Positions 1 to 5,751 of a stretch of DNA of 6,582 nt are shown here, piece by piece; position 1 is the stretch's first letter, and every line of letters begins with the position of its first letter. Source of the stretch: JBAIYU01 sp036763085 (GTDB taxonomy: Bacteria > Bacillota > Negativicutes > DSM-1736 > Dendrosporobacteraceae); the NCBI RefSeq assembly GCF_036763085.1, contig NZ_JBAIYU010000003.1, forward strand, positions 1-6,582. Direction: 5' to 3'. Under the pieces are notes generated by a model, which searched no databases, was not told the DNA's origin, and saw only the letters and a program-made list of their open reading frames with translations. Made by a program: the position numbers and the translations under genes.

Positions 1-10
1 TCACCTCATA

Positions 11-127
11 TTCAGTGGCGATAGCTGCGAGGCTCCACCTGTTCCCATACCGAACACAGTAGTTAAGCTCGTATACGTCGAAAGTACTTGGCTGGAAACG
101 GCCTGGGAGGATAGAAAGCTGCTGATT
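11..127 (+). rRNA. rrf: 5S ribosomal RNA
   Basis: This is a complete 5S rRNA of about 117 nt. Helix I is visible as the 5' arm at 12-19 (TCAGTGGC) pairing with the 3' arm at 118-125 (GCTGCTGA), with two G-U pairs. The conserved core CCCATACCGAACACAG followed by AGTTAAGCTC lies at 44-70. The exact ends are uncertain by a few bases. It is most likely the last rRNA of an rrn operon whose 23S gene lies to the left of the window, with the tRNA cluster immediately downstream. Confidence 0.95.
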
Positions 128-131
128 TAAT

Positions 132-168
132 AAATGCCAGACGAGACTTATAATCTTGCTTGGCATTT
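132..168 (+). terminator. Hairpin after 5S rRNA (terminator or processing stem)
   Basis: AAATGCCA (132-139) pairs with TGGCATTT (161-168). The stem continues inward (GACGAGA with TCTTGCT) to about 15 bp, with one A-C mismatch and two G-U pairs, and the loop is CTTATAA. No real U-tract follows (GTATTCTAAAC), so it may be a weak terminator or an RNA processing stem separating the rRNA from the tRNA part of one transcript. Confidence 0.5.
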
Positions 169-188
169 GTATTCTAAACTTTTAATAT

Positions 189-265
189 GGTGGCTGTGGT
201 GAAGCGGTTAACACGGCGGATTGTGGCTCCGTTACCCGAGGGTTCGAATCCCTTCAGTCACCCCA
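189..265 (+). tRNA. tRNA-His (anticodon GTG)
   Basis: The acceptor stem at 190-196 (GTGGCTG) pairs with 255-261 (CAGTCAC). G189 can serve as the extra G-1 opposite C262, a hallmark of tRNA-His. The D stem is 199-201/212-214, the anticodon stem is 216-220/228-232, and the anticodon GTG is at 223-225. The T loop GTTCGAATC is normal and the CCA end is encoded at 263-265. Confidence 0.97.
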
Positions 266-278
266 ATTAGTAGTTTAT

Positions 279-354
279 AGGGGTATAGCTCAATTGGTAG
301 AGTAGCGGTCTCCAAAACCGTTGGTTGTGGGTTCAAGTCCTACTGCCCCTGCCA
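279..354 (+). tRNA. tRNA-Trp (anticodon CCA)
   Basis: The acceptor stem at 279-285 (AGGGGTA) pairs with 344-350. The discriminator is G351 and the encoded CCA is at 352-354. The anticodon stem is 305-309/317-321 with loop CTCCAAA, giving anticodon CCA at 312-314. All arms are intact. It lies 13 bp after tRNA-His, consistent with one polycistronic precursor. Confidence 0.97.
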
Positions 355-367
355 TATAACTAAACAT

Positions 368-458
368 GGAGTGGTACTCAAGTGGCTGAAGAGGACGGTT
401 TGCTAAATCGTTAGGGGTCGTAAGGCTCGCCAGGGTTCAAATCCCTGCCACTCCGCCA
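368..458 (+). tRNA. tRNA-Ser (anticodon GCT)
   Basis: This 91-nt class II tRNA has acceptor stem GGAGTGG (368-374) pairing with CCACTCC (448-454), discriminator G455 and encoded CCA (456-458). The anticodon GCT at 402-404 reads AGC/AGU codons. The long variable arm characteristic of tRNA-Ser is visible: stem 415-419/424-428 with a GTAA loop. The T arm is 431-447. Confidence 0.97.
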
Positions 459-465
459 TTTACTC

Positions 466-550
466 GGAGGGGTTCCCGAGTGGCTAAAGGGAGCAGACTG
501 TAAATCTGCCGGCTTTGCCTTCGCTGGTTCGAATCCAGCTCCCTCCACCA
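466..550 (+). tRNA. tRNA-Tyr (anticodon GTA)
   Basis: This 85-nt class II tRNA has acceptor stem GGAGGGG (466-472) pairing with 540-546, discriminator A547 and encoded CCA (548-550). The anticodon GTA is at 500-502 in loop CTGTAAA. It has the extended variable arm usual for bacterial tRNA-Tyr. Only 7 bp separate it from tRNA-Ser. Confidence 0.97.
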
Positions 551-572
551 TTATACACACTTTTAATATTTC

Positions 573-646
573 GGCGGCATAGCCAAGTGGTAAGGCCGAG
601 GTCTGCAAAATCTCTACCCCTAGTTCGAGTCTAGGTGCCGCCTCCA
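573..646 (+). tRNA. tRNA-Cys (anticodon GCA)
   Basis: The acceptor stem GGCGGCA (573-579) pairs with TGCCGCC (636-642). The discriminator is U643, as expected for tRNA-Cys, and CCA is encoded at 644-646. The anticodon GCA is at 605-607, with stem 598-602/610-614 containing one G-U pair. It is the last tRNA of the cluster and is followed by the cluster terminator. Confidence 0.97.
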
Positions 647-673
647 AATTTAAATATCATATATATAAATATC

Positions 674-717
674 AGCCCTTAAATAGCTTGCTATTTAAGG
701 GCTTTGCTATATCTTTT
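674..717 (+). terminator. Intrinsic terminator of the 5S-tRNA cluster
   Basis: A perfect 13-bp stem (674-686 with 691-703, starting AGCCC and ending GGGCT) has a CTTG tetraloop and is followed by TTGCTATATCTTTT. This is a strong Rho-independent terminator placed 27 bp after tRNA-Cys. Confidence 0.9.
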
Positions 718-793
718 AGGAATTGAAGTTTTTTTGGATTATTATAAAAAGGATATTAAGATATTAAGGGTTACAAACTATATTTAGCTTAAG

Positions 794-813
794 GTACTTA
801 TTCAGTTAAGTAC
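794..813. promoter_or_regulatory. Palindromic operator-like site upstream of the acyl-CoA ligase
   Basis: Perfect 7-bp arms GTACTTA (794-800) and TAAGTAC (807-813) are separated by 6 bp. The site directly abuts the predicted -35 element at 814-819. A 20-bp dyad with this spacing is the kind of site bound by a dimeric regulator such as a TetR-family FadR-like protein. The regulator's identity is not readable from this window. Confidence 0.4.
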
Positions 814-842
814 TAGACAATACTAATGATTAACGATAAAAT
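814..842 (+). promoter_or_regulatory. Predicted sigma-A promoter of the acyl-CoA ligase gene
   Basis: The -35 box TAGACA (814-819, 5/6 to consensus) and -10 box TAAAAT (837-842, 5/6) are separated by an ideal 17-bp spacer. Transcription would begin near 849, giving a leader of roughly 30 nt with ribosome binding site AGGGGGA at 869-875. The interval 718-793 between the tRNA terminator and this site holds only AT-rich DNA, including an 8-bp tandem repeat ATATTAAG at 753-768. Confidence 0.6.
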
Positions 843-880
843 TTCGAGTATAACTTCTTATAGACACTAGGGGGAATTGA

Positions 881-2329
881 ATGTTAGTACATGAACTAAT
901 CAATCAAGGAAAAGCAGAGAAAATTGTTTTTCATACTCCGCGCGCGATGACTTATAATGAACTAAAGCAAGAAGTCGAAGCTTATAGAAACTTTTTTTAT
1001 CACTCTGGTGTTCGGCAAAGCGATAATGTGGGATTATTATCGCGCAACTCGATTGAATTTGTGTGCAGTTATATAGCTATAGCCAGTTTAGGTGCTGTGG
1101 TAGTACCACTAAATTTTCAACTCAATGCACGAGAGATTGAGTATATAGTTAACGATTCCGGTATGAAGCTGCTGATCTCGATGGAAAAACTCGATTTAGA
1201 AGTGTCATCAGAAAGTTTGAAGTTGATAACCTTTGGCGAAATTAAAGAGGTTTTGCATTCATCTCAATTAGAAACTGCCCCTGAAATAAAAGACATTAGC
1301 CAAGATCAACCGTGTGTCATCATATATACTTCTGGTACTACCGGTAAGCCTAAGGGAGCGGTACTTACTCATAATAATCTTGTTAGTAATGCAAGAGCTT
1401 TTGGGGAGGTACTGGAAGTTAATTCTAATGACAATGCTCTGTGTGTTCTTCCTATGTATCATTGCTTTGGCTGGACCTGTGCAGTTCTAAACCCACTGCT
1501 ATGCGGTGCTGCAATAACAGTATTAGATGCATTTTCTCCAAAAGAAACAATTACAGCGATAAAAGAAAATAATGTAACTATTTTTTATGGTGTTCCTCCA
1601 ATGTATAATATTCTTTCGAGGTTAGGTATAGTAGAAGACCTGGATTCTGTAAGAATTTTTGTGTCAGGCGGAGCTTCACTTCCAGAAAAAGTAGCTGAAC
1701 AATTCTATCAAAAGTTCGGTATTAATGTTACGGAAGGCTATGGGTTATCAGAAGCTTCACCTGTTGTAACCTTTAATCCACCGAGGCAGACAAAATATTG
1801 TTCGATCGGGAAAGCTATTCCTGGTGTCGAAGTTAAAATTGTCGATGAGACTTGCCAGGAATTGAAATGTGGTCAAGTTGGTGAGTTAATAGTCCGAGGA
1901 CCAAATGTAATGAAGGGTTATTATAATTTACCGAAAGAAACTGAAAAAGCACTTATAGATGGCTGGCTGCATACAGGCGATCTAGCTTATAAAGATGAAG
2001 AAGGCTATTATTTTATTGTTGATCGTTTAAAAGATATGATTATTACAAATGGCGAGAACATATATCCTAGGGAAATTGAAGAATTACTTTATGCTTATCC
2101 CGGTATAGTTGAAGCAGCAGTAATTGGCATTCCCAATGAACTTAGAGGACAGGAAGCTCTAGCTTACATAGTACTCAGTGAAGCCCAAAACTTCAACAAA
2201 AAAGCACTTAGGGAATATCTGCTTGATAATCTAGCGGCATACAAGATTCCTCGTGATTTTATTATAATTGAAGCATTACCTAAGAATTCGACTGGTAAAA
2301 TTTTAAAAAGATTATTACGAGAATTTTAA
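881..2329 (+). CDS. AMP-forming long-chain fatty acid/acyl-CoA ligase
   Basis: This 482-residue ANL-superfamily adenylating enzyme activates a carboxylic acid with ATP to an acyl-AMP and then transfers it to CoA. The P-loop YTSGTTGKPKG is at residues 149-159, the A5 motif TEGYGLSE at 284-291, HTGD at 364-367, the hinge region DRLKDMI at 381-387 followed by NGENIYPREIE, and the A10 motif PKNSTGK at 467-473, whose Lys473 should be the adenylation lysine. The protein ends nine residues later, as usual. Overall resemblance is to FadD/LcfB-type fatty-acid CoA ligases. It is slightly short for the family (commonly 500-560) but no motif is missing. Substrate chain length cannot be read from sequence, and an aryl or medium-chain acid is possible. 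The start at ATG 881 is supported by AGGGGGA five bases upstream. It has its own promoter and terminator, so it is probably monocistronic. No signal peptide is present, so it should be cytoplasmic. Confidence 0.93.
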   Translation: MLVHELINQGKAEKIVFHTPRAMTYNELKQEVEAYRNFFYHSGVRQSDNVGLLSRNSIEFVCSYIAIASLGAVVVPLNFQLNAREIEYIVNDSGMKLLISMEKLDLEVSSESLKLITFGEIKEVLHSSQLETAPEIKDISQDQPCVIIYTSGTTGKPKGAVLTHNNLVSNARAFGEVLEVNSNDNALCVLPMYHCFGWTCAVLNPLLCGAAITVLDAFSPKETITAIKENNVTIFYGVPPMYNILSRLGIVEDLDSVRIFVSGGASLPEKVAEQFYQKFGINVTEGYGLSEASPVVTFNPPRQTKYCSIGKAIPGVEVKIVDETCQELKCGQVGELIVRGPNVMKGYYNLPKETEKALIDGWLHTGDLAYKDEEGYYFIVDRLKDMIITNGENIYPREIEELLYAYPGIVEAAVIGIPNELRGQEALAYIVLSEAQNFNKKALREYLLDNLAAYKIPRDFIIIEALPKNSTGKILKRLLREF

Positions 2330-2380
2330 CAATAGTGAGTTCTTTTTGTTTATTAAAGTACCATAGAGAAATAAGATTCC

Positions 2381-2404
2381 AGCCGTCCGAATGGACGGTT
2401 TTTT
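2381..2404 (+). terminator. Intrinsic terminator of the acyl-CoA ligase gene
   Basis: CCGTCC (2383-2388) pairs with GGACGG (2393-2398) around a GAAT loop, extended by G-U and A-U pairs, and runs straight into TTTTTT (2399-2404). It isolates the ligase gene from the L,D-transpeptidase gene. Confidence 0.9.
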
Positions 2405-2478
2405 ATTTAGTTATTTTTGATAAACACTGTTCTATTTTCAATGTATTGCCATAGTAATCCTAGAGGAGGTGTAATTTG

Positions 2479-3189
2479 ATGAAGTTTGGTGTTTTATCAT
2501 ATAACCGCCATACATACCTAGCCATAGTTTTTATTATCGTTGGTTTGTTTATGGGGGGAATATTTGGAGTAGGATACTTGGATGAATTAAACTTGGCCGC
2601 AATCCCTAACCAGCCTACAGCAGAGCCTAAAGGAAAAGTCTCAATTGTTATTAATGTTTCGTCACGTTTATTAGAGGTATATAACGACGGCAAAGTATAC
2701 AAGAAGTACCGGATAGCAGTTGGTAAAAGTGATACACCATCGCCTATTGGTGACTGGATAGTTATATGGAAATCTTATCGTTCTGGTGATATTTACGGGA
2801 CCAGATTCATGGCACTAGATGTACCATGGGGGGGGTACGGCATTCATGGTACAAACCAACCTTGGAGTATAGGTAACTTTGCAAGTAAGGGCTGTATTCG
2901 TATGAGAAATAAGGATGTTGAAGAACTATTTGAATGGGTTCCTATCGGCACGCCTGTGCGCATTGAAGGGAGAAATTTATCCTTAAAGCGTGATCTTAAA
3001 TTTGAAACTTCAGGAGCAGATGTAGTTCTGCTGCAGAGAAAACTAAAGGCATTAGGGTACCTTGAAGGGCGAGCAGACGGCTTTTTCAATAGGGATACTG
3101 AGCAAGCAGTTAAACGATTTCAGTATGATAATGGATTAAAAGCAACAGGGATAGTCGATCAAACGACCAAAAATATACTAGGATTCTAG
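2479..3189 (+). CDS. Membrane-anchored L,D-transpeptidase (YkuD) with C-terminal peptidoglycan-binding domain
   Basis: This 236-residue protein is predicted to form 3-3 cross-links in peptidoglycan, or otherwise exchange D-amino acids on tetrapeptide stems, outside the cytoplasmic membrane. Residues 13-33 are a single hydrophobic segment after a basic N-terminus and act as membrane anchor or uncleaved signal. A YkuD fold follows at about 53-163, with the catalytic signature HGT (His123) and SKGCIRMRN, in which Cys139 is the nucleophile. Residues 175-235 form a PG_binding_1 repeat (VVLLQRKLKALGYL, then DGFF, TEQAVKRFQ, GLKATGIVD). The start is a choice between TTG 2476 and ATG 2479. I chose ATG because the very strong AGGAGGTG site at 2464-2471 sits 7 bases before it but only 4 before the TTG. 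The gene is flanked by terminators on both sides. The family is beta-lactam insensitive to penicillins but inhibited by carbapenems (family knowledge). A sporulation role is possible but unproven. Confidence 0.93.
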   Translation: MKFGVLSYNRHTYLAIVFIIVGLFMGGIFGVGYLDELNLAAIPNQPTAEPKGKVSIVINVSSRLLEVYNDGKVYKKYRIAVGKSDTPSPIGDWIVIWKSYRSGDIYGTRFMALDVPWGGYGIHGTNQPWSIGNFASKGCIRMRNKDVEELFEWVPIGTPVRIEGRNLSLKRDLKFETSGADVVLLQRKLKALGYLEGRADGFFNRDTEQAVKRFQYDNGLKATGIVDQTTKNILGF

Positions 3190-3294
3190 GTTTAATAGAT
3201 CAAATCGTCTAAGTTTGAAAATTTATCGTGAATGAATAGCTATCTTTATTCAATTATTATAGATTAAGATCTCAAAAATATTATTGAAATACTC

Positions 3295-3329
3295 AACGTA
3301 GGGCATATATGCAGCCTTACGTTTTTTTT
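3295..3329 (+). terminator. Intrinsic terminator of the L,D-transpeptidase gene
   Basis: AACGTAGGGC (3295-3304) pairs with GCCTTACGTT (3314-3323) with one G-U pair, and is followed by a run of eight T (3322-3329). The interval 3190-3294 before it shows no gene. Confidence 0.88.
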
Positions 3330-3352
3330 GCTTAAAAACTGGTAATTATAAG

Positions 3353-3358
3353 TATAGT
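3353..3358 (+). promoter_or_regulatory. Candidate -10 element for the siroheme reductase gene
   Basis: TATAGT (5/6 to the TATAAT consensus) lies 42 bp before the start codon. No good -35 box is found at 16-18 bp; the nearest is TTGCTT at 3328-3333 with a 19-bp spacer. This is therefore a weak or activator-dependent promoter call. Confidence 0.3.
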
Positions 3359-3399
3359 TTCTATCAAATGGATTGAATTGTATAAGGGGGTAATTTAAA

Positions 3400-4083
3400 A
3401 TGGAAACCAGAAATGAAACCAAGCGAGATATGCTTGATAAAGGTGCAGTGCTGCAGAGAGATAAGGAAACATACGCAATTGCACCACATATTCCTGGTGG
3501 GATCGTATTAGACTTTAACGTGATGCGCAAAATTGTGGACACTGCCGAGAAATATGGTGCTCAGGCTTTAAAAATTACGAGCTCACAAAGAATTGCGATT
3601 GTAGGGCTGAAGGAAGAAGATGTAGATAAAGTTTGGGACGAACTAGGGATGCAAAAAGGACATGCTATAGGATTATGCGTTCGCAGTATAAAGATCTGTC
3701 CTGCCACGCATTTTTGTAAAAGGGCGCAACAAGATGCAGTTACATTAGGTTTAGAATTGGATGGTAAATATCATGGAATGGATTTACCATCAAAGTTTAA
3801 AATTAGCGTAGCTGGCTGTATGAATTCCTGTAGTGAACCAGCGGTTAGAGATCTTGGTATTATGGGAACGCCCAAGGGTTATACAATTATGATCGGAGGG
3901 AATGCTGGAATTAAGCCTCGCCTTGGCGATATTTTGTTAGAGAATGTTCCGCAGGAAGATGTTATACCAGTAGTTGATAAAATAGTTAACTACTATAAAG
4001 ATAACGCTCGAAAGTACGAGAGAATTGGTTTAATGATTGATCGAATTGGTTTGGATAAAGTAAAAAGTGATATTCTAGGTTAA
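3400..4083 (+). CDS. Small stand-alone siroheme/[4Fe-4S] sulfite-nitrite reductase-like protein
   Basis: This 227-residue protein resembles a single half-repeat of assimilatory sulfite/nitrite reductases. Residues about 15-80 match the ferredoxin-like half domain (APHIPGG, then ITSSQRIAIVGL), and about 90-220 the siroheme and iron-sulfur domain. The family-defining cysteines are present as Cx5C (CPATHFC, C100 and C106) and Cx3C (CMNSC, C140 and C144). These ligate a [4Fe-4S] cluster bridged to siroheme. Basic residues R64, R95 and K98 are placed to hold siroheme carboxylates or substrate. Full enzymes are roughly 500-600 residues with two repeats. This size instead matches the low-molecular-weight 'assimilatory-type' sulfite reductase of Desulfovibrio and the Dsr-like proteins of methanogens (family knowledge). 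The reaction is probably six-electron reduction of sulfite or nitrite, but the electron donor and substrate are unknown. Ribosome binding site AAGGGGGT (3384-3391) lies eight bases before the ATG. No partner gene adjoins it. Confidence 0.88.
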   Translation: METRNETKRDMLDKGAVLQRDKETYAIAPHIPGGIVLDFNVMRKIVDTAEKYGAQALKITSSQRIAIVGLKEEDVDKVWDELGMQKGHAIGLCVRSIKICPATHFCKRAQQDAVTLGLELDGKYHGMDLPSKFKISVAGCMNSCSEPAVRDLGIMGTPKGYTIMIGGNAGIKPRLGDILLENVPQEDVIPVVDKIVNYYKDNARKYERIGLMIDRIGLDKVKSDILG

Positions 4084-4122
4084 AAAGGAAATGTCTAGAG
4101 AGTCTCTAGACATTTCCTTTTT
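4082..4122. terminator. Bidirectional terminator between siroheme reductase and gnd
   Basis: A 20-bp perfect inverted repeat (4082-4101 with 4103-4122) is centred on G4102, with an A-tract on the left and a T-tract on the right. On either strand the transcript folds into a GC-containing stem followed by U residues. It therefore serves the + strand reductase gene and the convergent - strand gnd gene, whose stop codon lies 25 bp away. Confidence 0.92.
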
Positions 4123-4146
4123 TTGATAATAGTATAGATTGGGTTA

Positions 4147-5568
4147 TTAAGTCCTTGTAGGAAGCTTAGCCCATTCAGAGTGAAAACAGCCTTCTTTATC
4201 AGTTCGCTCATACGTATGGGCACCGAAATAATCACGTTGAGCCTGAATTAAGTTTGCTGGCAAGACTTTTTGGCGGTAAGAATCATAGTAATCAAGCGAG
4301 GCACTAAAAGAAGGTATCGGAACTCCCTGCTGCTTGCAGATAGAAATAACCCTTCGCCAGTTATTTTGTATTCGATTAAGCTCACCAGAAAAATATGGAT
4401 CAAGCATAAGATTTGGCAATTGTGGATTACAGGTAAATGCCTCTTTAATTTTATCTAGGAACTGTGCTCTAATGATACATCCACCTCGCCAAAGAAGCGC
4501 AGTGTCGCCTAATTGTAAATTCCAATTATACTTAATGCTGGCAGTCCTTAGTAAGTTGAAGCCTTGAGCATAGGAACATATCTTAGAAGCGTAGAGAGCA
4601 TCATGAATGTCATTTAAGAGACCTGAATAATCATGCTGAGAAATCGTTGAACCATCTAATGTTATAGAAGCTGTCTGTCTTTCGGCTTTATAGGCGGACA
4701 TAAAACGTGCAAACACGGCCTCGGTAATAGTTGGAACAGGCACGCCTAATTCTAACGCGCTTTGGACTGTCCACTTTCCAGTACCCTTTTGGCCTGCTGA
4801 ATCAAGAATTACATCTATCATTGGTAAACTCGTATGATTATCTACTCGCTTAAGAATATCGGCAGTAATCTCGATAAGATAGGAATTTAATTGACCTTCA
4901 TTCCAGCTTTTAAAAATTTCACTCTGCTCACACGGTGAAATATTTAGTACTTCACGCATAATAAAATAAGCTTCGGCAATAAGCTGCATATCACCGTATT
5001 CGATGCCATTGTGGACCATTTTCACATAGTGACCTGCACCATCGGAACCAACGTAAGAACAGCAAGGGCCGTCAGTTACTTTAGCGGCGATAGAGGTAAA
5101 GATAGGAGCTAAATCCATATATGCCTCAAGACTGCCTCCAGGCATTAGACTAGGCCCATTAAGAGCACCCTCTTCTCCACCTGAGACTCCTAAACCAATA
5201 TAGTTAATTCCATTTTCCTCTAGGAGCGAACAGCGGCGCTGAGTATCTTGATAATAAGAGTTGCCGCCGTCAATTAGAATATCACCCTTTTCTAATAAGG
5301 GTACAAGTACTTTAATAAGCTCATCAACAGGCTGACCTGATTTTACCATCATTATAATCTTTCGCGGGGTTTTTAATGCCGAAACCAGCTCGGTTAGGGA
5401 GAAAGTTCCAGTAAAATGTTTGTCAGGATGGGTTTTTATAAATTCTTGAGTTTTTGTAACTGTGCGGTTAAACACAGCTACGGAGAATCCATGAGAAGAA
5501 ATATTTAGAGCAAGATTCTCTCCCATAACAGCAAGGCCGATTAGACCTATGTCACACTTGTTACTCAT
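4147..5568 (-). CDS. gnd: 6-phosphogluconate dehydrogenase, decarboxylating (NADP-type)
   Basis: This 473-residue cytoplasmic enzyme of the oxidative pentose phosphate pathway converts 6-phosphogluconate and NADP to ribulose 5-phosphate, CO2 and NADPH. The N-terminal Rossmann domain has GLIGLAVMG at residues 8-16, and NRT at 34-36 is the usual NADP 2'-phosphate site. VSGGEEGA at 128-135 and KMVHNGIEYGDMQ at 183-195 follow. The latter contains the catalytic Lys183 and Glu190, which fall at the numbering used for the well-studied sheep enzyme. The all-helical domain carries GTGKWT (262-267) and IIRAQFLDKI. The C-terminal tail HTYERTDKEGCFHSEW (451-466) reaches into the partner subunit in the homodimer. 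The length is typical of the full-size decarboxylating family rather than the short NAD-type (about 300). Ribosome binding site GAGGTG (complement of 5574-5579) precedes the ATG by five bases. It is convergent with the siroheme gene and divergent from the glucosaminidase gene, hence monocistronic. Confidence 0.97.
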   Translation of the reverse strand: MSNKCDIGLIGLAVMGENLALNISSHGFSVAVFNRTVTKTQEFIKTHPDKHFTGTFSLTELVSALKTPRKIIMMVKSGQPVDELIKVLVPLLEKGDILIDGGNSYYQDTQRRCSLLEENGINYIGLGVSGGEEGALNGPSLMPGGSLEAYMDLAPIFTSIAAKVTDGPCCSYVGSDGAGHYVKMVHNGIEYGDMQLIAEAYFIMREVLNISPCEQSEIFKSWNEGQLNSYLIEITADILKRVDNHTSLPMIDVILDSAGQKGTGKWTVQSALELGVPVPTITEAVFARFMSAYKAERQTASITLDGSTISQHDYSGLLNDIHDALYASKICSYAQGFNLLRTASIKYNWNLQLGDTALLWRGGCIIRAQFLDKIKEAFTCNPQLPNLMLDPYFSGELNRIQNNWRRVISICKQQGVPIPSFSASLDYYDSYRQKVLPANLIQAQRDYFGAHTYERTDKEGCFHSEWAKLPTRT

Positions 5569-5596
5569 TATCGCACCTCGATTCGCTCACTAATCA

Positions 5597-5625
5597 ATGC
5601 TAGTTCCTCTTAAAGATTATTTCAA
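5597..5625 (-). promoter_or_regulatory. Predicted gnd promoter
   Basis: Read on the - strand, TTGAAA (complement of 5620-5625, 5/6 to consensus) and TAGCAT (complement of 5597-5602, 4/6) are separated by 17 bp. Transcription would start near 5590 and give a short leader of about 20 nt before the gnd ATG. Confidence 0.5.
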
Positions 5626-5635
5626 TTCTATAAAA

Positions 5636-5645
5636 ATCATGATAT
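5636..5645. repeat. Inverted repeat copy 1 (ATCATGATAT) in the divergent intergenic region
   Basis: ATCATGATAT here is the exact reverse complement of ATATCATGAT at 5723-5732. Each contains the 8-bp palindrome ATCATGAT. This copy lies just upstream of the predicted gnd promoter. The pair could be binding sites for one regulator serving both divergent genes. Confidence 0.35.
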
Positions 5646-5713
5646 AACTTCAGTAATTTATTCCAGTAAGCTTCGCAAAATTAAATACTAGCTTGTACCC
5701 CATAGATTGATGT

Positions 5714-5732
5714 ATGATAAAAATATCATGAT
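5714..5732. repeat. Operator-like inverted repeat upstream of the glucosaminidase gene (includes copy 2)
   Basis: ATGATA (5714-5719) and TATCAT (5724-5729) are perfect arms around AAAA. The segment overlaps TATGAT at 5713-5718, a plausible -10 element that lacks a convincing -35. It also contains ATATCATGAT (5723-5732), the partner of the repeat at 5636-5645. The placement suggests a repressor site covering the promoter; this is inference only. Confidence 0.35.
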
Positions 5733-5751
5733 GCATTAAATGGGGGACAGT

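Noticed and set aside
411..647. 78-residue open frame on the - strand across tRNA-Ser, tRNA-Tyr and tRNA-Cys
   Set aside because: It is antisense to three intact tRNAs. Its GRDLNPG and GAGFEPA strings are the well-known spurious peptides translated from reversed tRNA T-arms. There is no ribosome binding site.
650..880. Possible riboswitch or small gene between the tRNA cluster and the ligase gene
   Set aside because: Apart from the tRNA terminator, an 8-bp tandem repeat, the dyad and a promoter, I see no conserved RNA element or open frame with a ribosome site.
1268..1462. 64-residue - strand open frame inside the acyl-CoA ligase gene
   Set aside because: It is a shadow of a gene whose motifs are unambiguous, with no recognisable domain.
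2476..2478. TTG start for the L,D-transpeptidase
   Set aside because: The AGGAGGTG ribosome site is only 4 bases from this TTG but ideally spaced (7 bases) from the ATG that follows it.
2460..2702. 80-residue - strand open frame over the start of the L,D-transpeptidase gene
   Set aside because: It overlaps a well-supported gene in antisense and shows no domain.
2844..3089. 81-residue - strand open frame inside the L,D-transpeptidase gene
   Set aside because: It is an antisense shadow over the catalytic and binding domains of a well-supported gene, with no protein-like features.
3264..3542. 92-residue - strand open frame over a terminator and the start of the siroheme gene
   Set aside because: It crosses the terminator hairpin at 3295-3329 and the ribosome site of the + strand gene. 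Its composition is not protein-like.
4270..4567. Two overlapping + strand open frames inside gnd
   Set aside because: They are antisense shadows of the highly conserved 6-phosphogluconate dehydrogenase gene.
5714..5732. Fur box
   Set aside because: The AT-rich ATGATA/TATCAT dyad superficially resembles Fur half-sites but does not fit the GATAATGATAATCATTATC pattern, and the flanking genes are not iron-related.
5740..5742. Upstream ATG start for the glucosaminidase gene
   Set aside because: It has no purine-rich ribosome site before it and overlaps the GGGGGA that serves the ATG at 5752. The shorter form begins with a cleaner signal peptide.
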